DNA of 64,000 bases from Mycobacterium sp. 1164966.3 (GCF_001665395.1 NZ_LZSG01000011.1:18144-82143), one strand, 5' to 3'. Counted from the stretch's first letter, positions 8,188 through 17,436 are shown. Program-made: numbers and translations. The notes: generated by a model from the sequence alone, not told the origin.

Positions 8188-8568
8188 TTAGTCTTCGGGA
8201 GCCATGGCGTGCTTCTTGGCAGCTCGCCGCAGCTGAAGAATCCGCGCCGTGCCGACCGCGAAAGTGAGCAGCCCACCACCCACTGCCGCGAGCAGAATGG
8301 CCACCCCTTTCGGCAGGCTCCACTTCCAGCCGAAGAAGAAGAACGTCGCGGATTCGATGTTCTGGGTGACGAACACCAGCAGCAGGATAAGTACGAGAAA
8401 GCCCATGACCAGCGAAGCCCATAGGGCACCGGCGCGGGTCAGTCCGACGGCCGGATCCACGACCTTTGTTTTGGTGCGCGGCGCTGGTGCTGGCGCTGGC
8501 GGGGGCGGCGGGGTTGGCGCAGGCTTACCGGCGGGTTCGTCGGGCAAGGCAGAGGGAGTGCTGCTCAT
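8188..8568 (-). CDS. LapA-domain membrane protein (Rv3760-like)
   Basis: 126 residues. A proline/alanine-rich cytosolic N-terminus (about 8-32) precedes a first hydrophobic helix at about 47-69, a short loop with FFFFGWKWSLP, and a second helix at about 84-107 ending in a basic tail (QLRRAAKK). This two-helix layout is that of LapA/DUF1049 proteins, small inner-membrane proteins of uncertain role. It is convergent with the gene at 7098, as Rv3760 is with Rv3761c. Confidence 0.82.
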   Translation of the reverse strand: MSSTPSALPDEPAGKPAPTPPPPPAPAPAPRTKTKVVDPAVGLTRAGALWASLVMGFLVLILLLVFVTQNIESATFFFFGWKWSLPKGVAILLAAVGGGLLTFAVGTARILQLRRAAKKHAMAPED

Positions 8569-8622
8569 GTAGCCATCTTTGCCCCATTCGCGACGGAATG
8601 AAACGGCGCCACGCAGCCAATG

Positions 8623-8734
8623 CGTGGCGATCGCAAGCTCGGCGAAGCCGGGCGCGGCGGGTCGCCATCGTCAGGAACCGTGGCGATCGCAAGCGCGGCG
8701 AAGCCGGGTGCGGCGGGTCGCCACCGTCAGGAAC
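8623..8734. repeat. 56-bp tandem duplication
   Basis: Two adjacent 56-bp copies (8623-8678 and 8679-8734), each starting CGTGGCGATCGCAAGC and ending GTCAGGAAC, with three mismatches. They lie between the LapA-like gene and proX. Each unit has inverted parts (GGCGA...TCGCC), so it can form a hairpin. No coding potential was seen. Confidence 0.85.
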
Positions 8735-8778
8735 CGTGCCCGCCAGCGGCCATAGCGGCTTTTCCCGCCCTGGGCCGT

Positions 8779-8792
8779 TAGTGTCTGCAGCA
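8779..8792 (+). promoter_or_regulatory. proX -10 element, leaderless start
   Basis: TAGTGT (8779-8784) matches the mycobacterial TANNNT -10 consensus and is followed by 7 nt and the proX ATG. No purine-rich ribosome-binding site precedes the ATG. Transcription probably begins at the start codon. Confidence 0.5.
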
Positions 8793-9739
8793 TGACAACG
8801 CTGCGGCGCGCGCTGAGCGCGAAGATTCCCGCGGCCTTGTGTCTGGCGACGGTGTTTCTGGTGGCGGCGTGCAGCAACTCCGATCCGCTGGGCCCCGAAA
8901 CCCGCAGCATGAAATCCATCGTGGTCGGATCCGCTGACTTCCCCGAATCTGAGATCGTCGCCGAAATCTATGCACAGGCGTTGCAGGCCAACGGCTTCGA
9001 CATCGGCCGACGGATGGGGATCGGCAGCCGCGAAACCTATATCCCGGCGCTCAAAGACCACTCCATCGACCTGGTGCCGGAGTACATCGGGAACTTGCTT
9101 CTCTACTTTGCGCCCAACGCCACGGCGACCATGCTGGACGCCGTCGAGCTGGAACTGTACAAACGGCTGCCCGGAGATTTGTCGATCCTGACGCCGTCGC
9201 CGGCCTCGGACACCGATACGGTCACCGTCACCGATGGCACTGCCGCCATGTGGAACCTGCGAACAATCGCAGACTTGGCCGCACATTCGGCGGAGGTTAA
9301 GTTCGCCGCGCCGTCGGCGTTTCAAACCCGACCGGCCGGGTTGCCGGGACTGCGGCAGAAGTACGGCCTCGATATCGCCCCCGGCAACTTCGTTGCCGTC
9401 AACGACGGTGGAGGTGCGGTGACGGTGCGTGCCTTGGCGGAAGGCAGGGTCACCGCGGCAAACATCTTCAGCACGTCGCCGGCGATCCCGCAAAACCACC
9501 TGGTCGCACTTGAGGACCCAGAGCACAATTTCCTGGCCGGAAACATTGTGCCGCTGGTTAATTCGCAGAAGAAATCGGACCGCCTGAAGGATGTGCTGGA
9601 TGCCGTGTCGGCCAAGCTCACCACCGCTGGTCTGGCCGGACTCAACGCCTCGGTATCGGGCAATGGTGGCATCGATCCCGATCAAGCCGCGCGAAATTGG
9701 GTGCGCGACAACGGCTTCGACCACCCGATCGGGAAATAG
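8792..9739 (+). CDS. proX: Osmoprotectant ABC transporter substrate-binding lipoprotein
   Basis: 315-residue OpuC/ProX-type binding protein for glycine betaine or related compatible solutes. A signal peptide with lipobox LVAAC (Cys27) is followed by the QAT-type binding fold (GSADFPESEIVAEIYAQAL; then GIGSRETYIPAL, DLVPEYIGN). It is first of the proX-V-W-Z cluster and about 9 bp before proV. Lipidation would anchor it on the outer face of the membrane beside ProW and ProZ. Its position matches Rv3759c. Confidence 0.95.
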   Translation: MTTLRRALSAKIPAALCLATVFLVAACSNSDPLGPETRSMKSIVVGSADFPESEIVAEIYAQALQANGFDIGRRMGIGSRETYIPALKDHSIDLVPEYIGNLLLYFAPNATATMLDAVELELYKRLPGDLSILTPSPASDTDTVTVTDGTAAMWNLRTIADLAAHSAEVKFAAPSAFQTRPAGLPGLRQKYGLDIAPGNFVAVNDGGGAVTVRALAEGRVTAANIFSTSPAIPQNHLVALEDPEHNFLAGNIVPLVNSQKKSDRLKDVLDAVSAKLTTAGLAGLNASVSGNGGIDPDQAARNWVRDNGFDHPIGK

Positions 9740-9747
9740 GCGGCCAG

Positions 9748-10857
9748 GTGATCACTTTCGACCGCGTCAGCAAGGTATTTCCCGACGGCACCACCGCGGT
9801 CGACCAGCTGAGCCTCGAGGTCCCCGACGGCAAGTTGACGGTCTTCGTCGGGTCCTCCGGCAGCGGAAAAACCACCGCGTTGCGGATGATCAACCGGATG
9901 GTCGAGCCCACCTCGGGAACCATCACCGTGAACGGGTCCGACGTGGCAGGCGTCGACCCGGTGAAGCTGCGCCTGGGAATCGGCTACGTCATCCAGCACG
10001 CGGGCCTGATGCCCCATCAACGGGTCATCGACAACGTGGCGACCGTGCCGGTGCTAAAAGGCCAGTCCCGCAAGGCCGCTCGCAAAGCCGCCTATGACGT
10101 GCTCGAACGAGTGGGGCTGGACCCCAATCTCGCCACCCGCTATCCCGCACAACTGTCCGGCGGAGAGCAACAACGGATCGGGGTCGCGCGAGCACTGGCC
10201 GCAGATCCGCCGATCCTGTTGATGGACGAGCCGTTCTCGGCCGTTGACCCCGTGGTGCGCCATGAGCTGCAGAACGAGATACTGCGCCTGCAAAGCGAAT
10301 TGCGCAAGACCATCGTCTTCGTGACGCACGACATCGACGAGGCGCTCAAGCTCGCCGACAGAGTCGCGGTGTTCGGGCGGGGCGGAGTGCTGCAGCAGTA
10401 CGACGAGCCGGCGCGGTTGTTGTCGGAGCCGGCCAACGAGTTCGTGTCGCGGTTCATCGGTCTGGGCCGCGGCTACCGGTGGCTGCAGCTGATGGACGCC
10501 GACGGCCTGCCGTTGCACGACATCGAGCGAATCCGTGCGGATGGACTTGGCGACGAGGAAACTCAGCCGGCACAAGGTTGGTCGCTGGTGGTTGACGACG
10601 AGAGCACGCCGTTGGGCTGGATCGACGCCGACGGTCTGCGCCGGCATCGCGCCGGAACGGCGTTGTCCGACAGCATGAGCGCCGTCGGTTCGGTGTTCCA
10701 CCTGGGCGGCAACCTCAGCCAGGCACTGGATGCGGCGCTGTCGTCGCCGTCTTCGGTGGGCGTCGTCGTCGACGAGGCGGGCAAGGCGGTCGGCGGAGTC
10801 GTGGCCACCGACGTGCTCGCCGCCGCCGAAGCCCGGCGCAAGCCCGAAAGGGCCTGA
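9748..10857 (+). CDS. proV: Osmoprotectant ABC transporter ATP-binding protein
   Basis: 369-residue ABC ATPase. Walker A GSSGSGKTT lies at about 34-42, the LSGGEQQR signature near 136-143, and Walker B ILLMDEPFSAVDP near 155-167 with the switch His in VTHDIDEA. The C-terminal 100 residues resemble the CBS-type regulatory tail of OpuA/ProV proteins. The reading frame is open to 9697, but homology begins at GTG 9748 (VITFDRVSKVF), eight bases after the proX stop, so I use that start. It energises uptake through ProW/ProZ. Confidence 0.95.
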   Translation: MITFDRVSKVFPDGTTAVDQLSLEVPDGKLTVFVGSSGSGKTTALRMINRMVEPTSGTITVNGSDVAGVDPVKLRLGIGYVIQHAGLMPHQRVIDNVATVPVLKGQSRKAARKAAYDVLERVGLDPNLATRYPAQLSGGEQQRIGVARALAADPPILLMDEPFSAVDPVVRHELQNEILRLQSELRKTIVFVTHDIDEALKLADRVAVFGRGGVLQQYDEPARLLSEPANEFVSRFIGLGRGYRWLQLMDADGLPLHDIERIRADGLGDEETQPAQGWSLVVDDESTPLGWIDADGLRRHRAGTALSDSMSAVGSVFHLGGNLSQALDAALSSPSSVGVVVDEAGKAVGGVVATDVLAAAEARRKPERA

Positions 10858-10860
10858 GGC

Positions 10861-11544
10861 ATGCACTATCTGCTCACCCATCTACCCGACGCCTGGGCGC
10901 TGACCGTGGTCCACCTGCGCCTGGCGTTGCTGCCGGTGCTCATCGGGCTTGCCATCGCGGTGCCGTTGGGCATGCTGGTGCAGCGGGCGCCGACGCCACG
11001 GCGACTGACGACGGCAACCGCGAGCGTCGTGTTCACCATCCCGTCGCTGGCGCTGTTCGTGGCCTTGCCGATGATCATCGGAACCCGCATCCTCGACGAA
11101 GCCAATGTCATGGTCGCGCTGACCGCCTACACCGCCGCGCTGCTGGTGCGCGCGGTGCTCGAGGCGCTGGACGCGGTACCGGCGCAGGTGCGTGACGCCG
11201 CGACCGCCGTCGGCTACCCCACGATCACCCGGATGCTGAAAGTCGAACTGCCGCTTTCAATTCCGGTACTCGTTGCCGGATTGCGAGTGGTCGTCGTGAC
11301 CAATATCGCGATGGTCTCGGTGGGTTCGGTGATCGGCATCGGCGGCCTGGGCACCTGGTTCACCGAGGGCTACCAGGCCAACAAGAGCGACCAGATCGTT
11401 GCCGGCATCATCGCGCTGTTCAGCCTGGCGATCGTCATCGACGTGCTGATCGACCTGATCGGGCGGCTGGCAACCCCGTGGGAGCGTGCCGCGCGAGCAC
11501 ACCGTCGTTCGGTGGCAGCCCCGATAGTGGGCGGTGCGCGATGA
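10861..11544 (+). CDS. proW: Osmoprotectant ABC transporter permease
   Basis: 227-residue BPD-type inner-membrane permease with about five hydrophobic segments. The conserved EAA loop (EALDAVPAQVRDAATAVGYP, about 101-120) docks onto the ATPase. It starts 4 bp after proV and its stop overlaps the proZ start (ATGA), so the cluster is translationally coupled. It pairs with ProZ to form the channel, and matches Rv3757c in order. Confidence 0.95.
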   Translation: MHYLLTHLPDAWALTVVHLRLALLPVLIGLAIAVPLGMLVQRAPTPRRLTTATASVVFTIPSLALFVALPMIIGTRILDEANVMVALTAYTAALLVRAVLEALDAVPAQVRDAATAVGYPTITRMLKVELPLSIPVLVAGLRVVVVTNIAMVSVGSVIGIGGLGTWFTEGYQANKSDQIVAGIIALFSLAIVIDVLIDLIGRLATPWERAARAHRRSVAAPIVGGAR

Positions 11545-12248
11545 ACTTCGTGCAGCGGGCGGTGTCCTACATCTTGACCGCCGACAACTGGACCGGTCCG
11601 GTCGGGCTGGCGGCGCGCATCGCGGAGCATCTGGAATACACCGCGCTGGCGGTGGCGGCTTCGGCGCTGATCGCCGTGCCGATCGGGTTGATCATCGGGC
11701 ACACCGGCCGCGGCACGCTGTTGGTGGTCGGTGCCGTGAACGGGTTGCGCGCGTTGCCGACGCTGGGAGTGCTGTTGCTCGGCGTGCTGTTGTTCGGGCT
11801 GGGCCTGGGGCCGCCCCTGTTTGCCCTGATGCTGCTGGGTGTTCCGGCCCTGCTGGCCGGCACCTACGCGGGCATCGCCAACGTCGACCCGACGGTGGTG
11901 GACGCCGCCCGCGCCATGGGGATGACGGAAACCCAGGTGCTGCTGCGGGTGGAAGTGCCCAACGCGTTGCCGCTGATCCTGGGCGGGTTGCGGGGCGCGA
12001 CACTGCAGGTGGTCGCCACCGCGACAGTGGCCGCCTACGCCAGCCTCGGCGGGCTCGGGGGCTACCTGATCGACGGGATCAAGGTGCGCCAGTTTCACCT
12101 CGCCCTGGTCGGTGCGCTGATGGTGGCGGCGTTGGCGCTGATCCTCGATGGGCTACTGGCGCTGGCCGTGTGGGCGTCGGTGCCCGGCACTGGCCGGCTG
12201 CGTAAACCAGCCCTGCCGCGGTCGGCGGACACGCTCTACGGTAGATGA
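11541..12248 (+). CDS. proZ: Osmoprotectant ABC transporter permease
   Basis: 235-residue second permease with several transmembrane helices and an EAA loop (VDAARAMGMTETQVLLRVEV, about 119-138). The frame extends upstream to 11478, but ATG 11541 overlaps the proW stop as ATGA and begins at the normal N-terminus. The next gene starts on the base after its stop. It forms the channel heterodimer with ProW. Confidence 0.94.
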   Translation: MNFVQRAVSYILTADNWTGPVGLAARIAEHLEYTALAVAASALIAVPIGLIIGHTGRGTLLVVGAVNGLRALPTLGVLLLGVLLFGLGLGPPLFALMLLGVPALLAGTYAGIANVDPTVVDAARAMGMTETQVLLRVEVPNALPLILGGLRGATLQVVATATVAAYASLGGLGGYLIDGIKVRQFHLALVGALMVAALALILDGLLALAVWASVPGTGRLRKPALPRSADTLYGR

Positions 12249-12848
12249 GTGAACGCAGCCTCTTCTGATTCGACTCCGCGCGTATGGCCGGCGATGTTGA
12301 CCTGGCGTGCGCAAGACGTCTCGCGCATGGAATCAGTGCGAGTGCAGTTGTCTGGCAAGCGAATCCGGGCGAATGGCCGCATCGTGGCAGCGGCTACCGC
12401 AGGCAACCCGGCGTTCGGCGCCTACTACGAACTGCAGACCGATGAAAGCGGCGCCACTAAGCGGTTCGGACTCACCGTCACTCTGGCAGAGCGGGAACGG
12501 CAGCTGGCAATCGCGCGCGACGAGGAAAACATGTGGTTGATCACCGACCACCAGGGGGAGCGCCGAGCCGGATACAACGGCGCCCTTGACGTCGACGTCG
12601 TCTTCAGCCCATTTTTCAACGCGCTGCCGATCCGGCGGTTGGGTCTACACGAACGCTCGGACACGATCGTGCTGCCAATGGTCTATGTCAACGTGCCCGA
12701 CATGTCTGTCACCGCGGCGACCGTGAGCTACACCAGCCAGGGACGGCTGAACGGGATCAAACTGCGGTCACCGGTGGCCGACACCACGGTGACCGTCGAT
12801 GCTGACGGTTTCATTGAGGACTATCCAGGCCTGGCAGAGCGGATCTGA
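12249..12848 (+). CDS. Putative glycolipid-binding domain protein (Rv3755c-like)
   Basis: 199 residues without signal peptide or transmembrane helices, resembling the PF06475 putative glycolipid-binding family; features include the early Trp in [18 protein letters not shown], and [20 protein letters not shown]. The GTG start abuts the proZ stop, so it is co-transcribed with the transporter. The last 38 bp overlap the 3' end of tyrA on the other strand. A biochemical role is not established. Confidence 0.85.
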   Translation: MNAASSDSTPRVWPAMLTWRAQDVSRMESVRVQLSGKRIRANGRIVAAATAGNPAFGAYYELQTDESGATKRFGLTVTLAERERQLAIARDEENMWLITDHQGERRAGYNGALDVDVVFSPFFNALPIRRLGLHERSDTIVLPMVYVNVPDMSVTAATVSYTSQGRLNGIKLRSPVADTTVTVDADGFIEDYPGLAERI

Positions 12849-13770
12849 TCACCCCGCCCGCCCGGCCGGCTGCGGCGAGTTCCTCGCGCCAGTTCGGCGC
12901 GCCGATGATCGTGGTGATGATGTCGAAGCGCGGGAAGCTGTCGTACCGCGTTCGTGCTGCATGGCCGGCTTCGATGAGCTCTTGAACCGAGTTGTGGGCG
13001 GCCAGCGAGTCACGGGCGCGGCTGAGCAGGTCGATGACGCGGTCGGCCGACGGCAGCAGCTGGCTGGAGTTGCCTTCGCACATCGCACGCACCAGGTCCG
13101 GAGCGGTGCCTGCCACTCGGGTGGCGTCCCGGAAGGAACCGGCGGCCAGGGCGAACGCGAGCGGAACCTCGGCGGCGGTGATAGCCAGCGCCTCGGCGAG
13201 CAGGTGCGGCAAATGTGAGATGGCGGCCGCTGCGGCGTCGTGCTCGTCCGATCTGGCCGGAACCACTACCGCCAAGCAGTCCAGGGCCAGCGTCATCACC
13301 ATCGACCACACCGCGGGGTCGACATGGTCGTCCACGCTGACCACCCAGGGGGCTCTGGCGAACAGCCCGGCGTGGCCCGCGGCCCACCCCGAGTGCGCGG
13401 TGCCCGTCATCGGGTGACCGCCGACGAACCGGTCCTGCAGCCCGGCTGCCACGACCTCGTCGAGCACGGCGCTTTTGACGCTGGTGACGTCGGTCAGTGG
13501 GCAGTTCGCGGCCAGATCGCGGATGTGGGTGAGCATGCTCGGCAGCGCGGGCATCGGCACGGCCAGCACAATCAGCGCCTCGGTGTCGGCCGCCCGGCGC
13601 AGCGTTTCGCCGAGTTGGGTGGTGGCGTCGAAACCGTCGGAGCGGGCACCTTGCGCGCCCTCCACCGACCGGTTGTAGCCGAATACCTCGCGTCCGGCAG
13701 CCGAGGCCGCACGCATTATCGAACCGCCGATCAGCCCCAGCCCGAGCACGCACACCGGCCTTTGCACCAC
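12811..13770 (-). CDS. tyrA: Prephenate dehydrogenase
   Basis: 319 residues. The N-terminal Rossmann motif GLGLIGGS (about 10-17) binds NAD(+), followed by a helical prephenate-binding domain with DVTSVKSAV and [13 protein letters not shown]. It oxidatively decarboxylates prephenate to 4-hydroxyphenylpyruvate in tyrosine synthesis. No ACT domain follows. It is convergent with the glycolipid-binding gene and divergent from the TadA-partner gene, the arrangement of Rv3754. Confidence 0.94.
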   Translation of the reverse strand: MVQRPVCVLGLGLIGGSIMRAASAAGREVFGYNRSVEGAQGARSDGFDATTQLGETLRRAADTEALIVLAVPMPALPSMLTHIRDLAANCPLTDVTSVKSAVLDEVVAAGLQDRFVGGHPMTGTAHSGWAAGHAGLFARAPWVVSVDDHVDPAVWSMVMTLALDCLAVVVPARSDEHDAAAAAISHLPHLLAEALAITAAEVPLAFALAAGSFRDATRVAGTAPDLVRAMCEGNSSQLLPSADRVIDLLSRARDSLAAHNSVQELIEAGHAARTRYDSFPRFDIITTIIGAPNWREELAAAGRAGGVIRSALPGLDSPQ

Positions 13771-13863
13771 AGACCAAGGTTGGCACAGCTCGACGGTCGC
13801 GCTGTCTTGAGGTCGGGCTGCTCATCTGGTCAGAGGCCAGGTCAGCGACTAGCGTAGGCGCCC

Positions 13864-14385
13864 ATGGGAGCACAACGGGCCCAAGCACCAGGCCCGTCGG
13901 CGGACGCGCCGGACGGCTTCGGCGTCGCGGTCGTGCGTGAAGAGGGCCAATGGCGCTGTTCGGTAATGGCGCCCAAGTCGCTGACGAGCCTGTCGGCCGC
14001 CGAGACGGAGTTGCGTGAACTGCGCAGCGCCGGCGCCGTCTTCGGGCTGCTCGACGTGGACGACGAATTCTTCGTCATCGTGCGCCCGGCACCGTCCGGG
14101 ACGCGGCTGCTGCTGTCCGACGCCACCGCCGCGCTGGACTACGACATCGCCGCAGAGGTCCTGGACAATCTGGACGCCGACATCGATCCGGAGGACCTCG
14201 AGGACGCCGAGCCGTTCGAAGAGGGCGACCTCGGTTTGCTGTCCGACATCGGGCTGCCCGAGGCGGTGCTGGGGGTCATCCTCGACGAGACCGACCTGTA
14301 CGCCGACGAGCAACTGGGCCGAATCGCCCGGGAGATGGGCTTTGCCGACCAGCTGTCGGCGGTGATCGACCGCCTCGGTCGGTGA
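13864..14385 (+). CDS. tRNA adenosine deaminase-associated protein (Rv3753c-like)
   Basis: 173-residue acidic protein. It has a compact N-terminal domain (FGVAVVREEGQWRC onward) and an acidic linker near residues 100-125 rich in Asp/Glu. This actinobacterial family is recognised by its constant position directly upstream of tadA, here 12 bp away. A partner or regulatory role is inferred from context only. The start is an ATG at 13864. Confidence 0.85.
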   Translation: MGAQRAQAPGPSADAPDGFGVAVVREEGQWRCSVMAPKSLTSLSAAETELRELRSAGAVFGLLDVDDEFFVIVRPAPSGTRLLLSDATAALDYDIAAEVLDNLDADIDPEDLEDAEPFEEGDLGLLSDIGLPEAVLGVILDETDLYADEQLGRIAREMGFADQLSAVIDRLGR

Positions 14386-14397
14386 TCGCCTCGGCCG

Positions 14398-14853
14398 GTG
14401 ACCGACGAAGATCTGATTCGCGCCGCGTTGGCGGTTGCCGCGACGGCCGGTCCGCGTGACGTGCCCATCGGTGCGGTGATCGTCGGCCCCGACGGCACCG
14501 AACTCGCCCGCGCGGTGAATGCCCGTGAGGCTCTTGGGGATCCGACCGCGCACGCCGAGATCCTTGCGCTACGGGCGGCGGCCGCCGTACTAGGCGACGG
14601 GTGGCGGCTGCAGGGGACGACGCTGGCCGTAACCGTCGAACCGTGCACGATGTGCGCCGGTGCGCTGGTGCTGGCCCGCGTCGAGCGGCTGGTGTTCGGC
14701 GCGTGGGAGCCCAAGACCGGGGCCGTCGGATCGCTGTGGGACGTCGTCCGCGACCGGCGCCTCAACCATCGCCCGGCCGTGCGCGGCGGCGTCCTGGCCG
14801 AGGAGTGTGCGGCACCGCTGGAGGCGTTCTTCGCCCGCCAGCGATTGGGGTGA
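14398..14853 (+). CDS. tadA: tRNA-specific adenosine deaminase
   Basis: 151-residue zinc deaminase that converts A34 to inosine in tRNA-Arg(ACG). HAE (about 52-54) holds the zinc ligand and catalytic Glu, and PCTMC (about 82-86) the two Cys ligands. The GTG start lies 12 bp after the partner gene and the gene ends 29 bp before tRNA-Ser. Guanine-deaminase-like activity is the less likely alternative. It matches Rv3752c in position. Confidence 0.93.
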   Translation: MTDEDLIRAALAVAATAGPRDVPIGAVIVGPDGTELARAVNAREALGDPTAHAEILALRAAAAVLGDGWRLQGTTLAVTVEPCTMCAGALVLARVERLVFGAWEPKTGAVGSLWDVVRDRRLNHRPAVRGGVLAEECAAPLEAFFARQRLG

Positions 14854-14882
14854 CCGGGGCTTGGTTCGGTAAGCTGCTCGAC

Positions 14883-14969
14883 GGTGGCGTGTCCGAGCGG
14901 CCTAAGGAGCACGCCTCGAAAGCGTGTGACGGCTAACACCGTCCGAGGGTTCAAATCCCTCCGCCACCG
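14883..14969 (+). tRNA. tRNA-Ser (anticodon CGA)
   Basis: 87-nt class II tRNA. The acceptor stem GGTGGCG (14883-14889) pairs with CGCCACC (14962-14968) and the discriminator base is G14969. The anticodon stem CACGC/GCGTG encloses loop CTCGAAA, giving anticodon CGA. A long variable arm (ACGG...CCGT) and the T-loop GGTTCAAATCC are present; CCA is not encoded. The following DNA is AT-richer, as expected of an integration site. Confidence 0.97.
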
Positions 14970-15270
14970 CCCTTCACACCGCGGTAATTCTGCTGGTAGA
15001 AGCGGTTTTGCTGGACTCGATGGGTGGTCTCCAGCGGCCCGTGCCCACACCTGAGCCGGATGACCGAGCAGGGATGCAACCTTCAAATCAAGCCGTATCT
15101 TTTCAAGGTTTAGGCGTTAACCGTGAAATTACATTGCTGGATTTCAAGGTTGCTACAGCTTATTGGCTTTCTCCACACCGAGGCTTCGCGACCAGGTCAG
15201 GGAATAGACGGAAATTCGCTCGATCGGGTTCGGCGTGAATGGAAACCGGCAATCGCGCCGCTGATGCGAC
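14970..15270. other. AT-richer stretch behind tRNA-Ser, no clear gene
   Basis: About 300 bp, noticeably lower in GC than its surroundings from about 15075 to 15200. TTCAAGGTT occurs twice (near 15099 and 15145). A 76-codon open frame at 15008-15238 has no recognisable motif and no ribosome-binding site, so I do not call it a gene. The position after a tRNA gene suggests remnant integrated DNA. Confidence 0.6.
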
Positions 15271-15660
15271 TTACTCGGCGTGGGCCTCTAACCGCTGGCA
15301 CTCGGCAATCGCCATGTCGAAGGCAGCCAGCACATGCGCCTTGGGGTTCCGTCCTGCCCGGCTGTCATTCCAAGTGCTGATCGCGTGGCGGATCGCCGTC
15401 GCGTCTGATCCGTCGAGGACCGAACCGTGCATTGCCTCCGCGAGGAGCCGCTGCGCCAAACGCAATTCATCGTCCGGCGTCATCTCTGCCTGAGATGTGG
15501 CACGGCCAAAGAACGCCTTGTTGAGAGCGCCCCTGGCACAGTACCTGCGCAGTCCGTCAGTCCCTAGACTTACGTGGCCACCGGCAATCCAGCCTTGCGC
15601 AACGAGATTGCGGGCCACTTGCAATTTCTGAGTGACCTGACTGACCTGACTGACGTTCAT
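15271..15660 (-). CDS. DUF6197-like small protein
   Basis: 129 residues starting at ATG 15660 with AAAGGGATG just upstream; a longer frame to 15798 has no ribosome-binding site. The pattern YCARGALNKAF in the middle and AIRHAISTWND...VLAAFDMAIAEC near the end resembles the DUF6197 proteins found in actinobacteria and their phages. Function is unknown. The N-terminus is coded by a short DNA tandem repeat (GACCTGACT units near 15632-15652). Its place behind tRNA-Ser suggests an island gene. Confidence 0.6.
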   Translation of the reverse strand: MNVSQVSQVTQKLQVARNLVAQGWIAGGHVSLGTDGLRRYCARGALNKAFFGRATSQAEMTPDDELRLAQRLLAEAMHGSVLDGSDATAIRHAISTWNDSRAGRNPKAHVLAAFDMAIAECQRLEAHAE

Positions 15661-15870
15661 TTCATCCCTTTCGCGGTTGAGCCAGTCGCGAGGCGAAGCG
15701 GAGTTTGGTCGGTTATCGCTTGGTGGCGCCTTTCGATGATGCTCACACAAAATGGCGCATCCACCTGTACGCCACGCCGCGGCGGCAGCTATCGCCAATT
15801 ACCCTGCATCTCGCCGTTGGCGCTGCGTATACGGCTCACAAGTGCGAGTGAGCCGCCCCTCAGCGCAAAG

Positions 15871-17436
15871 TCAATGCCCAAACGTGCTTTTGGTCTTGCT
15901 GATGGCGACATCCACTCCGAGCCGCAAGAGGAAATCCGCACACCGCTCGCCGATCATAATTGAGGGAGCATTCGTGTTCGCGCGGGGTATCTCGGGTAGC
16001 GCCGACGCGTCGGCTACCCGAAGGTTGTCCACCCCGCGAACGCGTAGCTTCTCGTCAAGCGGGCTGTCGGCGTCCCTGCCCATCGCCACGGTGCACGCCG
16101 GATGGCTGGTGGTTTGCGCGGTGTTCCTGATGCAGGCCTCGAGATCCTCGCCGTAGCCCGGAAGAAGCTCACGCTCGACGGCTGCTGCGATCGGCTCAGT
16201 GCCGATGATGTCGCGAGTGCGCTGAACCGCGCGGACAAGTGCGTCGACATCATCGCGATCGCTGAGTAGGTTCATCCGAATCGCCGGTGGTACAGCGGGA
16301 TCCGATGCACGAATCAAAACGCTTCCGCGGCTCTTCGGTGTCCAATACGAGTGCCCGACCGACAGCGCGGGCGCAAATCTTCCCCCACGAGGTTTGGCCC
16401 TGGCGTCGGCCGGGGTGAAGATCAGCTGAACGTCGCACGCCGGGGCTTCGACCGTCGAGCGGATATGGGCCAGCGCCTCCCCACCGTTACTGGCCAGCTT
16501 CCCACTGCGACGTAACAGCCACTGCAGCAACCATTTTGGGTTCGCGACGTCCGAGAGGCCGACATAACCGGGCAGGAGGGACCATACGGCCCAAAACAAC
16601 GGGTGGTCAGTCAAGCCCTTACCGACGCGGGGACTGTCGACTAGCGGGGTGACCCCCACCCGTCGCAGGTGATCCGCTGGACCGACGCCCGAAAGCTGCA
16701 GCAGCTGTGGCGTGCCGAATGCGCCGGTACTCAGGACGATCTCGTGGTCGGCAAAAGCCTGGTGCATCCGTCCGCGGCGACGGTATTCGATTCCGACGGC
16801 ACGACCGTCGCGAATGATCACGCGGTTGACCAAAGCCTTGGTGACGACCGTGAGGTTGTCCTGGCCCCGGAGGTAGCCACGCGCCGTGCTCCAGCGTTGA
16901 CCCTGGTAAATGTTGACCGGCGTTATCGCCGCACCGTCGAGCTCTGGTCCGCTGACGTCGTCGCTGATCGCGACACCCGCGGCCCGCGCTGCGGCGACGA
17001 AACGATGAGACAGTTCATCGGGGTATGGCGAGCGGGTGATGTGCATCGAACCGAGCTCGATCCGATCGAACACCGGCGCCACGTCATTCCAGCCCCAACC
17101 GGCTAGCTGCCAGCCGTCGTAGTCGAGATTGCTGCCCTTGACCCAGAACATGGCGTTCATCGCACTACAGCCGCCGAGGACACGGCCGCGCGGTTGCGCG
17201 ATCCGGCGGTTGGCGCAGCCGTACTCCGGTTCGGTCTCGTACGCCCAGTCCAGCGAAGTCCCGTACTGCATGGACGCGATCAGCGGCACCCGGATCGTGA
17301 ACCGTCGATCGGAGCCGCCGGCTTCGATCAGCAGCACACGTGCCGTCGACTCGGTTGCCAATCGCCCGGCGACCGCGCAACCCGCCGAGCCGGCGCCGAC
17401 CACGATGAAGTCGTATCCCGTGATGGTTTTCGTCAT
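15871..17436 (-). CDS. GMC family FAD-dependent oxidoreductase
   Basis: 521-residue glucose-methanol-choline oxidoreductase. The FAD-binding motif GAGSAGC is at about 14-20, with RVLGGCSAMNAMFWVKG near 92-108 and the second GMC signature STGAFGTPQLLQLSG near 264-278. The C-terminal SHPACTVAMG (about 442) and ANTNAPS (about 487) carry the catalytic His and Asn. It oxidises an alcohol group; choline, long-chain or terpene alcohols are all possible. I start at ATG 17436 where similarity begins; the frame allows 17472. It stands alone. Confidence 0.9.
   Translation of the reverse strand: MTKTITGYDFIVVGAGSAGCAVAGRLATESTARVLLIEAGGSDRRFTIRVPLIASMQYGTSLDWAYETEPEYGCANRRIAQPRGRVLGGCSAMNAMFWVKGSNLDYDGWQLAGWGWNDVAPVFDRIELGSMHITRSPYPDELSHRFVAAARAAGVAISDDVSGPELDGAAITPVNIYQGQRWSTARGYLRGQDNLTVVTKALVNRVIIRDGRAVGIEYRRRGRMHQAFADHEIVLSTGAFGTPQLLQLSGVGPADHLRRVGVTPLVDSPRVGKGLTDHPLFWAVWSLLPGYVGLSDVANPKWLLQWLLRRSGKLASNGGEALAHIRSTVEAPACDVQLIFTPADARAKPRGGRFAPALSVGHSYWTPKSRGSVLIRASDPAVPPAIRMNLLSDRDDVDALVRAVQRTRDIIGTEPIAAAVERELLPGYGEDLEACIRNTAQTTSHPACTVAMGRDADSPLDEKLRVRGVDNLRVADASALPEIPRANTNAPSIMIGERCADFLLRLGVDVAISKTKSTFGH

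Noticed and set aside
8525..9724. Long minus-strand open frame over proX
   Set aside because: It is the antisense shadow of proX in GC-rich DNA; no motif or start signal is present. Similar antisense frames over the WS/DGAT (55289-56686) and P450 (58573-59718) genes were rejected for the same reason.
15008..15238. 76-codon open frame behind tRNA-Ser
   Set aside because: It has no ribosome-binding site, no motif, and lies in the AT-richer remnant.
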